A stretch of DNA of 58,361 nucleotides from Paraburkholderia oxyphila NBRC 105797 (GTDB lineage Bacteria; Pseudomonadota; Gammaproteobacteria; Burkholderiales; Burkholderiaceae): contig NZ_BAYD01000063.1 of NCBI RefSeq assembly GCF_000685075.1, positions 1-58,361 of the forward strand, read 5' to 3'. A model generated the notes under the pieces. It made no database searches, was not told the origin of the DNA, and saw only the letters and a program-made list of their open reading frames with translations. Positions 44,483 to 52,408 of this stretch are shown here, in pieces (position 1 is the stretch's first letter; each line of letters begins with the position of its first letter). The position numbers and the translations under genes are program-made.

Positions 44483-44498
44483 CGCAAGTCGTATGCCA
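44483..44498 (-). promoter_or_regulatory. sigma54 promoter of the alcohol dehydrogenase operon
   Basis: Minus strand TGGCATACGACTTGCG: -24 TGGCAT, 10 bases between GG and GC, perfect TTGC at -12. The start would be near 44472, giving a leader of about 120 bases. The 509-base gap 44350-44858 holds this promoter, two activator dyads and the opposite promoter at 44742. Confidence 0.78.
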
Positions 44499-44585
44499 TT
44501 CACTTCACCAGGCGCGGCGGGGCACCGCGTAGGGATGAAACGCACCACCACGCGATGTGGCCGTACGCCGCGCGCACCGCGACGC

Positions 44586-44633
44586 TGTTGCAGCGTGGTA
44601 CAGCTCACGCGCGAGGTGTTGCGCAACGGGACA
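44586..44633. promoter_or_regulatory. two candidate activator sites between divergent sigma54 promoters
   Basis: TGTTGCAGCGTGGTACA (44586-44602) and TGTTGCGCAACGGGACA (44617-44633), 31 bp apart (three turns). Read on the other strand they become TGTACC-N5-TGCAACA and TGTCCC-N5-CGCAACA, the pattern seen at 35223 and 37592. They are about 110 bp from one sigma54 promoter and 120-170 bp from the other, so one cluster may serve both directions. Confidence 0.62.
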
Positions 44634-44741
44634 CTGCTAAGGGGTGAGCATTCGCCCTGGCATCGCGCTGCGAGCGCCGTTGCGCGACAAAGATCTATGG
44701 CCTTTGGGCGCCTTGCTCGATCTCGGGTCTTGGTGCGCAAA

Positions 44742-44757
44742 TGGCATGGTTCTCGCT
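44742..44757 (+). promoter_or_regulatory. sigma54 promoter of the aldehyde dehydrogenase/tonB unit
   Basis: TGGCATGGTTCTCGCT: GG and GC 10 bases apart, -12 element TCGCT. The start near 44768 lies 91 bases before the ATG. It differs in one base from the TonB receptor promoter at 35075. Confidence 0.72.
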
Positions 44758-44858
44758 CATTGCGCTTCGCACGATGAAATGTGAGGACGCGGTGACGAGT
44801 CTCACGCCATCCCTCCTGTCTCCATCGCGGCGGTCATATAACCTTTGGAGGAGTCAGC

Positions 44859-46379
44859 ATGAATCACGCGGAATTGCAGCATCTGAACGCCGATTTTCCG
44901 TACAAAAAGCAGTACGGCAATTTCATCGGCGGCGAATGGGTGAAGCCCGCAGGCAACGAGTACTTCGACGACCTCTCGCCAATTACGGGCGAGCCGTTCA
45001 CGTCGATCCCGCGCTCGCGCGAAGCCGACATCGAACTCGCGCTCGACGCGGCACATCGCGCGCGCAAGGCGTGGGGCGAAACACCGCCCGCCACGCGCGC
45101 CACGATTCTCAATCGCATTGCGGACCGGTTGGAGCAGAACCTCGCGCGCCTCGCGGTGGCCGAGTCGATCGACAACGGCAAACCGCTGCGCGAGACGATG
45201 GCGGCCGACATCCCGCTCGCGATCGATCACTTTCGCTATTTCGCAGGCTGCATTCGCGCACAGGAAGGTTCGATCGGCGAAATCGACGGCGACACCATCG
45301 CCTATCACTTTCACGAGCCGCTCGGCGTGGTCGGCCAGATCATTCCGTGGAACTTCCCGATCCTGATGGCGGCGTGGAAGGTCGCGCCCGCGCTCGCGGC
45401 AGGCAACTGCATCGTGCTGAAACCCGCCGAGCAGACGCCCGCGTCGATCCTCGTCTTGATCGAGCTGATTGAAGACTTGTTGCCTCCGGGCGTGCTGAAC
45501 GTGGTGAACGGCTTCGGCCTCGAAGCCGGCAAGCCGCTTGCAACCAGCAAACGCATCGCGAAGATCGCCTTCACGGGCGAGACCACCACGGGCCGCCTGA
45601 TCATGCAGTATGCGAGCCAGAACATCATTCCCGTGACGCTGGAGCTGGGTGGCAAGAGCCCGAACATCTTCTTTGCTGACGTCATGGACGCCGACGACGG
45701 CTACTTCGACAAGGCGCTCGAAGGCTTCACGATGTTCGCGCTGAATCAGGGCGAGGTGTGCACGTGTCCGTCGCGCGTGCTGGTCGACGAGAAGATCTAC
45801 GACCGGTTCATGGAGCGCGCGCTCAAGCGTGTCGCAGCGGTTACGCAAGGGCACCCGCTCGATCCAAAAACGATGATCGGCGCACAGGCATCGGAAGAAC
45901 AGCTGGAAAAGATCTTGTCCTATGTCCAGCTCGGCAAGCAGGAAGGCGCGCAATGCCTGATTGGCGGCGAGCGCAATCAGCTTGGCGGAGAACTCGCGAA
46001 CGGCTATTACATGCAGCCGACCGTGTTCCGCGGCCACAACAAGATGCGCATCTTTCAGGAAGAGATCTTCGGGCCGGTCGTTTCCGTGACGACGTTCAGG
46101 ACCGAAGAAGAAGCGCTCGAAATCGCCAACGATACGCTCTACGGTCTCGGCGCGGGCGTATGGACGCGCGACGGCAATCGCGCATATCGCTTCGGGCGCA
46201 AGATCCAGGCGGGCCGCGTGTGGACCAACTGCTATCACGCCTACCCCGCTCATGCGGCGTTCGGCGGCTACAAGCAATCGGGTATCGGCCGCGAAACGCA
46301 CAAGATGATGCTCGATCACTATCAGCAGACGAAGAACCTGCTCGTCAGCTATAGGGAAAAGCCGCTGGGTTTCTTCTGA
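44859..46379 (+). CDS. exaC: NAD-dependent aldehyde dehydrogenase (ExaC type)
   Basis: 506 residues, the length of ExaC/AcoD-type acetaldehyde dehydrogenases. Nucleotide-binding PWNFPILMAAWKVAPALAAG, catalytic Glu in LELGGKSPN and catalytic Cys in NQGEVCTCPSR are all present. It oxidises the aldehyde made by the periplasmic alcohol dehydrogenase after uptake to the cytoplasm. GGAGGAG precedes the ATG. tonB follows after 98 bp on the same strand with no obvious terminator or promoter. Confidence 0.93.
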   Translation: MNHAELQHLNADFPYKKQYGNFIGGEWVKPAGNEYFDDLSPITGEPFTSIPRSREADIELALDAAHRARKAWGETPPATRATILNRIADRLEQNLARLAVAESIDNGKPLRETMAADIPLAIDHFRYFAGCIRAQEGSIGEIDGDTIAYHFHEPLGVVGQIIPWNFPILMAAWKVAPALAAGNCIVLKPAEQTPASILVLIELIEDLLPPGVLNVVNGFGLEAGKPLATSKRIAKIAFTGETTTGRLIMQYASQNIIPVTLELGGKSPNIFFADVMDADDGYFDKALEGFTMFALNQGEVCTCPSRVLVDEKIYDRFMERALKRVAAVTQGHPLDPKTMIGAQASEEQLEKILSYVQLGKQEGAQCLIGGERNQLGGELANGYYMQPTVFRGHNKMRIFQEEIFGPVVSVTTFRTEEEALEIANDTLYGLGAGVWTRDGNRAYRFGRKIQAGRVWTNCYHAYPAHAAFGGYKQSGIGRETHKMMLDHYQQTKNLLVSYREKPLGFF

Positions 46380-46477
46380 GTCGATGGGCCCCCGAGCGAA
46401 GGCGATGGGGCCCAACCGTCGGCGCACATGTTGCGTTCGATGACGTGACTGAATGATCCCCGTGAGGGACTGGATCC

Positions 46478-47389
46478 ATGATCGCTTCGACACGGCGCCA
46501 TACGCATTTCGCGCGCTACGGGTTCGCTATATTGCTCAGCGCCGACGTGGTGCCGGCGAGCGCCGCCGTGCCTTGTCGAATTCCTCCGTCTGGCGCTGCT
46601 CGCGGTGACGGCAGGGACAGAAAGCAGCTCTGTGCGGTCGCACTTGTCGTGCTCGGACTGCACGGGCTGCTCGCGATCGAAGCGTTTCGCTTGTTCGAGT
46701 CGAAGGCGACCACAAGCGAACCTGTCGCCCTCGATGTCCAGTGGAACACCCTCACGCGTCTGCCGGCTTCGGCCCTTCCCGTACCGGCACCGGTGCCGCC
46801 GGCTCGCCAGGACAAGGTTCAACCGGAGCAGGTGCCGCCATCTCCTTCGGCGCTGCCGCATCCACATCGCTCCACGGCACTTCCCGTGCGCCGCACAGCG
46901 CCGCCACAGACCCCGCAGGCTTTGCAAACACCGCAGGCTCCCGCGCCTACCGGGTCGAGCATCGCCCATCGGAGCGCGGCACTGGCGGCGCCTCAGGCCA
47001 TGCCCGACGCCGATGCCGATGCCGACGCCGACGCCGCACGCACGAACGCGAACGCAAGGCCGTCGCCTGCGGTATCGGCTCCGGAAGAAGCCGTCGCGCC
47101 AGCGTCGAGCGCGCCCAGCTTCAGCGCCGCGTATCTGCACAACCCGCCGCCGGCCTATCCCGCGATTGCGCAACAGCGCGCGTGGGAAGGCACGGTGCTG
47201 CTGAAGGTCCATGTGCTCGCGAGTGGCAAGCCGGACCAAATCGAGGTCGTGTCGTCGAGCAGTCACGAATCCCTCGACGATGCCGCGAAAGAAGCTGTCG
47301 CGGGCTGGCGTTTCATACCGGCAAAGCGCGCAGCGCAGGCCGTCGACGGATGGGTCCAGGTACCCATCGAATTCAAACTCGGAACCTGA
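46478..47389 (+). CDS. tonB: TonB energy-transducing protein
   Basis: 303 residues: a single membrane helix (about 49-72, LCAVALVVLGLHGLLAIEAF), a long Pro/Ala-rich periplasmic spacer including a run of Asp-Ala repeats, and the C-terminal TonB fold (PPAYPAIAQQRAWEGTVLLK, SLDDAAKEAVAGWRF). The first 48 residues are unusual and the true start may lie further in, but no better start was seen. It passes proton-motive energy from ExbBD to outer-membrane receptors. Confidence 0.88.
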   Translation: MIASTRRHTHFARYGFAILLSADVVPASAAVPCRIPPSGAARGDGRDRKQLCAVALVVLGLHGLLAIEAFRLFESKATTSEPVALDVQWNTLTRLPASALPVPAPVPPARQDKVQPEQVPPSPSALPHPHRSTALPVRRTAPPQTPQALQTPQAPAPTGSSIAHRSAALAAPQAMPDADADADADAARTNANARPSPAVSAPEEAVAPASSAPSFSAAYLHNPPPAYPAIAQQRAWEGTVLLKVHVLASGKPDQIEVVSSSSHESLDDAAKEAVAGWRFIPAKRAAQAVDGWVQVPIEFKLGT

Positions 47390-47399
47390 GGTTCAAACC

Positions 47400-48134
47400 A
47401 TGTCCGACATGCTCACGCATTACATCGTCGACTTTGCACTTGGCTTGCTCGCAACGCTTTCCGCACTCAGCTGGATCCTGATTCTCAGTAAAGCGTTCAC
47501 GCACTGGCGCGCCGCGGCACGGAACCGGCGCTTCACCGAAGCGTTCTGGAGCGCCGCGCGACGCGACCCCGCACACGCGCTGGGCAAACCGCAGCAAGCC
47601 GACGCATGCGCCAGGGGGCGTCTCGCGCGCATTGCTGCCGAGACGCTCGCGGCCGATGCGCCCTGCTGTTCCGGTCAGCAGGCGGAGATCGCGCGATGGG
47701 ACCGGCACGAGCTGCTGGAGCGATCGCTCAACCAGCAGATCCAGCGCGAGCGCCGGACCCTCGAACAGGGCTTGACACTGCTCGCTTCGATCGCCAACGT
47801 CGCCCCGTTCGTCGGACTCTTCGGCACGGTCTTCGGGATCATCCACGCGTTGCACGCGGTGGCAAGCGGGCCGTCCACCGGCATCGCAAGCATTGCGGAG
47901 CCGGTCGGCCAGGCCCTCGTGGCCACGGGCGTGGGCATAGCCGTGGCCATTCCCGCCGTGCTCGCGTACAACCTCTATCTTCGGCGCGTTCGCGTGTGCG
48001 CGGCCGATCTGGAAGACTACGCAACGGATCTCGTCAATCTGGCGCAGCGGCTCGGGTTCAGACTCGTGCATTCGCATGCAGCGCCCGTCGGCACGGTGTC
48101 GCTGACGCAGCGCCCGGACGAGGTGCAAGCATGA
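47400..48134 (+). CDS. exbB: ExbB/TolQ-type proton channel subunit
   Basis: 244 residues with three membrane helices (FALGLLATLSALSWILILSK; ASIANVAPFVGLFGTVFGII; GVGIAVAIPAVLAYNLYLRR). The middle helix carries the Gly-rich GLFGTVFGI signature of the ExbB/TolQ/MotA family. GAGG precedes ATG 47400, 10 bp behind tonB; the stop overlaps the exbD start. Confidence 0.92.
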   Translation: MSDMLTHYIVDFALGLLATLSALSWILILSKAFTHWRAAARNRRFTEAFWSAARRDPAHALGKPQQADACARGRLARIAAETLAADAPCCSGQQAEIARWDRHELLERSLNQQIQRERRTLEQGLTLLASIANVAPFVGLFGTVFGIIHALHAVASGPSTGIASIAEPVGQALVATGVGIAVAIPAVLAYNLYLRRVRVCAADLEDYATDLVNLAQRLGFRLVHSHAAPVGTVSLTQRPDEVQA

Positions 48135-48571
48135 TCTCCAGCTCCACCGAACAGGACGACGAGCCGCTCGCGGCAATCAATATCACGCCGCTCGTCGACG
48201 TCATGCTGGTGATGCTTGCCATCTTCCTCGTCGTCGCGCCGATGCTGACGCACGCGATACGCGTCGACCTGCCGAAAGCGGACGCGGGCGCAGCCAGGCC
48301 GGGCGATCATGTGGTGACGCTCACGCTCGATGCGCAAGACAGAGTGTTTCTCGACGGCCGCGAAACGCCCTTCGAGAAGCTCGAACCCGCACTTGAACGT
48401 CTCGCGTCGCGGGACGCGCGCATCAGCGTGAATCTTCGATCGGACCAGCGCTTGCCGTTCGGTCAGGTGGCGAAGGTAATGGGCATCGTTGGGCGAGCCG
48501 GCATCGTGCACGTGGCGATCGCGACGGCGGACAACGTCGAAACGACGAACACACGGGGCAAGGTGCCCTGA
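48131..48571 (+). CDS. exbD: ExbD/TolR-type protein
   Basis: 146 residues with one N-terminal helix containing the essential Asp (NITPLVDVMLVMLAIFLVVA) and a periplasmic domain. ATG overlaps the exbB stop by four bases. It completes a tonB-exbB-exbD set dedicated by position to the alcohol-oxidation region. Confidence 0.92.
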   Translation: MISSSTEQDDEPLAAINITPLVDVMLVMLAIFLVVAPMLTHAIRVDLPKADAGAARPGDHVVTLTLDAQDRVFLDGRETPFEKLEPALERLASRDARISVNLRSDQRLPFGQVAKVMGIVGRAGIVHVAIATADNVETTNTRGKVP

Positions 48572-48634
48572 TGTCTTCGTCGCTGCGTACCGTCGAACGC
48601 TCGCAACAGCTCCCCAACCGGACCACGCCAGAAA

Positions 48635-48670
48635 CAAAAAACCCGCGCGGCCTAACGCCAACGCGGGTTT
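48635..48670 (-). terminator. intrinsic terminator of tRNA-Leu
   Basis: AAACCCGCG (48639-48647) pairs with CGCGGGTTT (48662-48670); read on the minus strand it ends in a run of T residues 34 bp beyond the tRNA 3' end. Confidence 0.8.
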
Positions 48671-48703
48671 CAGGATTCCGGCGGAGGATGCCGGAACAGA
48701 TCT

Positions 48704-48788
48704 TGGTGCTCAGGGCGGGACTCGAACCCGCATGCCTTTCAGCGCTACCCCCTCAAGATAGTGCGTCTACCAATTTCGCCACCTGAGC
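48704..48788 (-). tRNA. tRNA-Leu(GAG)
   Basis: 85 bases including an encoded CCA. The acceptor stem GCTCAGG/CCTGAGC, the long variable arm of a type II tRNA and the T-loop GGTTCGAGTCC are all present. The anticodon stem CTATC/GGTAG encloses TTGAGGG, giving anticodon GAG. Confidence 0.95.
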
Positions 48789-48959
48789 AAGAGGAACGGG
48801 ATTGTAGCGACTCATTGCAGATTTTTGAAGACCTGCATCGAAAAAATTTTCAGCTTCGTGAAGCGCCTTCGCGCCGATCGATCTGGCACCGCTATCTGAT
48901 GGCGCATTGGACACGCATGCACTTGTGCAATGACACACGCGCGTGGCCCGCACGCGTCC

Positions 48960-49793
48960 TCAGCCATCGACCTCGCGCAGGAATTCCGCCACCATCTCCG
49001 CCACCCTGGCCTCCTGCTCGCGGTGCGGAACGTGGCGCACGCCTTCCATGATCGCCGCGCGCGCCGGGCCGCTCACGCGCGCCGCGATCGTCTCGGGATG
49101 CACGCGCGTGCCGTACTCATCCAGGCTGCCATGGATCGCGAGCGTGGGGCACTGCACACGCGGCAGCACCGCATCGAGCGACCAGTCGGCGAACTCGGGC
49201 GAGAGCCACGTCTCGATCCACGCGTCGAGCACCCATTGCGTCTTCTCGCCGTGGTAGCGGGCGAGGCGCGCGAACTGCGCGGGATCGCGAAACTGCTCGC
49301 GCGCCTCGCGTATGCCCGCCAGCGTGCGGTCTTCCGCGAAGGTCTGCGCCGCCTCGGTCACGAGCGCCACGCAACGCTGCGCGTGCTGCGCGGCACACTC
49401 GATCGCCATGCCGCCGCCCACGCTATGACCGAACGCCACGAAGCGGTCGATCCCCATCTGCTCGCACAGCGCCGGAAAGAAGCGCTGCGCCTCGTCCCGC
49501 ACGAACTCGGGACCCACACGGTCCGTGCGCGCGTCGGAAGCGCCAAAACCCGCGCGGTCATAGGCAATCACGCGACGTTTGGTTGCGTGCGCAAGCGTCT
49601 GTGCGAAGGTGCCCCACAGCGTGACGCAGCCCAGCGAGTCGTGCAGCAGCACGATCGGCGCACGGCGTGCGAGCGCGTCGTCGGTCACGTCCCGCGAACC
49701 ATCCGGCTCCCAGCTGCGTGCGAACAGCCGGCCCGTTGCGGTCTCGATCCAATGGTCCTGCGGGTTCTGGGTGGTGGCTTGCGTCTCGCTCAT
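48960..49793 (-). CDS. alpha/beta-fold hydrolase
   Basis: 277 residues. Nucleophile elbow GHSVGGG, oxyanion region LLHDSLGCVTLWG, acid in HGSLDEYG and catalytic His in GVRHVPHREQ, a complete triad. The substrate is unknown; the fold resembles esterases and carboxylic-ester or C-C hydrolases. It stands between the tRNA and azlD and has no obvious functional partner. Confidence 0.85.
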   Translation of the reverse strand: MSETQATTQNPQDHWIETATGRLFARSWEPDGSRDVTDDALARRAPIVLLHDSLGCVTLWGTFAQTLAHATKRRVIAYDRAGFGASDARTDRVGPEFVRDEAQRFFPALCEQMGIDRFVAFGHSVGGGMAIECAAQHAQRCVALVTEAAQTFAEDRTLAGIREAREQFRDPAQFARLARYHGEKTQWVLDAWIETWLSPEFADWSLDAVLPRVQCPTLAIHGSLDEYGTRVHPETIAARVSGPARAAIMEGVRHVPHREQEARVAEMVAEFLREVDG

Positions 49794-49814
49794 GCTCGTT
49801 CAGTTCTCGATGGT

Positions 49815-50114
49815 TTATCCAATCAGGTGCCGCAGGATGCCCGCTGACGCAACGCCGACGATCACCGTCGGCAGCAGCGAGAACCGCGTCGCAGCAAACA
49901 GTGTAATCGCAAGCGCCAGCAGGTCCGCGGGATGGCGCGACACGAAAGCCGGCGCGATCACCGAGATCAGCACGCAGCCCGGCACGTTTTCCATCACCGC
50001 GCGCATGCGCGGGCTCAGTGTTCGATCGCGCAGCACGACGTAGCCGAGAATGCGCGTGAGGTAGGTCGTGGCGGCCATCAGCACGATGATCGCCACGGTG
50101 CTGGCGTCAAGCAT
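49815..50114 (-). CDS. azlD: AzlD-type branched-chain amino acid export subunit
   Basis: 99 residues with four hydrophobic segments (AIIVLMAATTYLTRILGYVV, LLALAITLFAATRFSLLPTV), the AzlD size and pattern. It overlaps the end of azlC by 8 bases, so both are translated together as one exporter. Confidence 0.88.
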   Translation of the reverse strand: MLDASTVAIIVLMAATTYLTRILGYVVLRDRTLSPRMRAVMENVPGCVLISVIAPAFVSRHPADLLALAITLFAATRFSLLPTVIVGVASAGILRHLIG

Positions 50115-50838
50115 CGCGCGGCTCCATCAGCACGGCGGCGGCCAGCCCGGCGCAGGCGCCCGCCGCCACGTACCAGGCGCCCGGCACGAACAGGTAGGTG
50201 ACGGCCGCCACCGCGAGGCTCACGAACCACGGCAGGCTCGCGCGCGCGCCCTTCCACATGCCTTTGAGCAGCACCAGAAAAACGGCCGTGAACGCCATGT
50301 CGAAGCCGTACTGCTGCACGTCGCCCAGCACGGGGCCGAGCGCCGCGCCCAGCGCCGTGAACGAGACCCACGTGAGCCACAGATTGATCGCGACGCCAAG
50401 GTAATACGCCATGCTGATGCGATCGGCGCCGCGCGCTTTCGCGTCGGCCATCGCCATCGCCCAGCTTTCGTCGCACATCAGGAAGAGCGAGGCCAGCGCG
50501 CGCCGCAACGGCACGTGCCGGAGGTACGGCGCGAACGCCGCGCCCATCAGGATATGACGGGCATTCACGAGAAACGACATCGCCACGATCAGCGCGATAT
50601 GCGGGGGCGACGTCCACAGGCGGATCGCCGCGAATTCCGATCCGCCGCCGAAGTTCATGCCCGTCATCATTGGCACCTCGAGCAGGGTCATGCCCTTTTG
50701 GGTGGCCTGCGCGCCCAGCACCAGCGCAAACGGGACGAAGCCCATCATGACGGGCAGCGCCGCGCGCATGCCGCGCGCGACTTCCGACGATTCATACGAT
50801 TGCCGCGCACCGGCGGCCTGTCCAGGGATACTGCTCAT
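50107..50838 (-). CDS. azlC: AzlC-type branched-chain amino acid export subunit
   Basis: 243 residues with about six membrane helices (AALPVMMGFVPFALVLGAQA, FLVNARHILMGAAFAPYLRH), typical of AzlC/YgaZ. With AzlD it exports leucine, isoleucine, valine or analogues. Divergent from the Lrp-type gene at 50961, which is the likely regulator. Confidence 0.9.
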   Translation of the reverse strand: MSSIPGQAAGARQSYESSEVARGMRAALPVMMGFVPFALVLGAQATQKGMTLLEVPMMTGMNFGGGSEFAAIRLWTSPPHIALIVAMSFLVNARHILMGAAFAPYLRHVPLRRALASLFLMCDESWAMAMADAKARGADRISMAYYLGVAINLWLTWVSFTALGAALGPVLGDVQQYGFDMAFTAVFLVLLKGMWKGARASLPWFVSLAVAAVTYLFVPGAWYVAAGACAGLAAAVLMEPRDA

Positions 50839-50960
50839 TGACTTTACGACTCCTGCAAAGGACGCCTATTTTCTGCGGAATGCGTTCGAATCGGGTTGCG
50901 TTGTTGCCATTTTGTAAAGAGAATTTGGCATTCAGTGCCAATAACTCCACGGATTTCGGT

Positions 50961-51431
50961 ATGGAACACCAGGTGAAGCTCGACGCCATCGATCGGCGCA
51001 TCCTCAACGCCCTGCAACGCGACGGGCGTTTGCAGAACGTCGACCTCGCGCAGCAGGTCGGTCTTTCACCCTCGCCATGTCTGCGGCGCGTGCGTCTGCT
51101 CGAGGAAGCGGGCGTGATCGAGAAGTACGTGGCCGTGCTCAATCCGGCCAAAGTGGGCAAAGCGCTGACCGTGTTCGCGCGCGTCTGGCTCAAGGGCCAG
51201 GATGCCCAGACGGTCGACCGCTTCGCCGAGGCCGTGCGTCAATTCCCCGACGTGGTCGAATGCCATCTGATGGCCGGCGACTGCGATTTCCTGCTGCGCA
51301 TCGTGGCCGCCGATCTCGACGAATACCGGCGCTTCCAGATGGAATACCTCACGCGCATTCCCGGCGTGCAGAGCGTGAAAACCGATATTCCGATGCAGAA
51401 AATCAAGCTCACTTCCGAGATTCCGATGTGA
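50961..51431 (+). CDS. Lrp/AsnC-family transcription regulator
   Basis: 156 residues: winged helix (LDAIDRRILNALQRDGRLQN, LSPSPCLRRVRLLEEAGVIE) followed by the ligand-binding RAM domain (ECHLMAGDCDFLLRIVAADL). ATG 50961 is chosen because the family starts just before LDxIDRRIL; upstream frame to 50838 is intergenic. The divergent layout with azlCD is the classical BkdR/Lrp-azl arrangement. Confidence 0.9.
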   Translation: MEHQVKLDAIDRRILNALQRDGRLQNVDLAQQVGLSPSPCLRRVRLLEEAGVIEKYVAVLNPAKVGKALTVFARVWLKGQDAQTVDRFAEAVRQFPDVVECHLMAGDCDFLLRIVAADLDEYRRFQMEYLTRIPGVQSVKTDIPMQKIKLTSEIPM

Positions 51432-51553
51432 GCCTGGGTGTCGGGCGGGTCTCAGCCAGGTCTCAGGCGGGTGTCAGGCAATCGTCAACGCAAAATTAAC
51501 AATGTCTGACAGTAGCCGACGAAATACCGACACATAATGAGATAAAAGACGGA

Positions 51554-51597
51554 CCGTCCGCCAAGGCCCCGCTGTCACAACCGGGCTGGGCGGACGG
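51554..51597. repeat. inverted repeat upstream of the GGDEF gene
   Basis: CCGTCCGCC (51554-51562) and GGCGGACGG (51589-51597) are perfect 9-bp arms with a 26-base loop, just before the GGDEF gene. A CATAAT hexamer (51533-51538) could serve as its -10, which would put the hairpin in the leader RNA. Confidence 0.5.
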
Positions 51598-51632
51598 CCG
51601 AAACAGGCTTCGTCGCCACATGCTGAGACCAC

Positions 51633-52340
51633 ATGTCCAACAACAGTGCCCCGCCAAGGCGCGCGAGCTTTGTTGCGCGCGCAAGATCGCATTCCCCGCC
51701 GATGATCGGCCGCAAAGCGCGCGCCATCCGTGTGCCGCCGCGCCCGCTCGCCCGCAGCGAGCGGCTGCGCCTGATCCGGCGCATTCGCGAGCTGGAGGCC
51801 GAGAATTCGGCGCTCGCGCAACTGACGATTACCGATTCGCTGACGGGCGCGTACAACCGCCGCCATCTCGAAGCGGTGCTGGCGAGCGACGCGCGCCTGC
51901 GCGACCGCACGCATAGCGCCGCGCTGTGCGTCTTCGACATCGATAACTTCAAGACCTTCAACGACACCTACGGCCATAACGCCGGCGACCAGGTGCTGCG
52001 CGCCGTCGCGCGGTCGGTCACGAGATGCCTGCGCGCCGGAGACGACTTCCTCTTCCGGCTGGGCGGCGACGAATTCTGCGTGCTGCTGTTCGTGAACGCC
52101 GCGTCCGAGGCGCTGCGCATCGTCAAGCGCATGCAGCGCGCGGTGAAGGCGCTGCTGCTGCCGCAACGCGAGATGGCGCGCCGCGCGCTCACGATCAGTT
52201 TCGGCGTGGCATGGCGCGGCAACGATGCGCGCAATCCCGAAGCGCAGGCGAGCCCCTGGGACATGTATCTGCGCGCGGATGCGATGCTCTATGACGCGAA
52301 GCGTGCGGGACGGGACCGGATCGAGTTCGCGGCGGTATAG
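51633..52340 (+). CDS. diguanylate cyclase (GGDEF domain)
   Basis: 235 residues. A basic N terminus and a short coiled-coil helix (LRLIRRIRELEAENSALAQL) lead into a complete GGDEF domain (DSLTGAYNRRHLEAVL, DIDNFKTFNDTYGHNAGDQV, RLGGDEFCVLL). All active-site residues are present, so it should make cyclic di-GMP. There is no membrane helix or recognised sensor domain. Confidence 0.88.
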   Translation: MSNNSAPPRRASFVARARSHSPPMIGRKARAIRVPPRPLARSERLRLIRRIRELEAENSALAQLTITDSLTGAYNRRHLEAVLASDARLRDRTHSAALCVFDIDNFKTFNDTYGHNAGDQVLRAVARSVTRCLRAGDDFLFRLGGDEFCVLLFVNAASEALRIVKRMQRAVKALLLPQREMARRALTISFGVAWRGNDARNPEAQASPWDMYLRADAMLYDAKRAGRDRIEFAAV

Positions 52341-52341
52341 C

Positions 52342-52362
52342 GCGCGCGTGCCGGGCGCGCGC
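52342..52362. terminator. GC-rich hairpin between convergent genes
   Basis: GCGCGCG and CGCGCGC pair around a 7-base loop directly behind the GGDEF stop and 47 bp from the SDR stop. No T tract, so function is inferred from position. Confidence 0.4.
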
Positions 52363-52408
52363 AATCTGCCCTTGCGGCGGGAGTCATCGCATTCGGCCTT
52401 CCCTCGAT

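Noticed and set aside
47006..47037. GAYGCC repeats as a mobile or regulatory repeat
   Set aside because: They encode an Asp-Ala run in the TonB spacer, a low-complexity linker common in TonB proteins.
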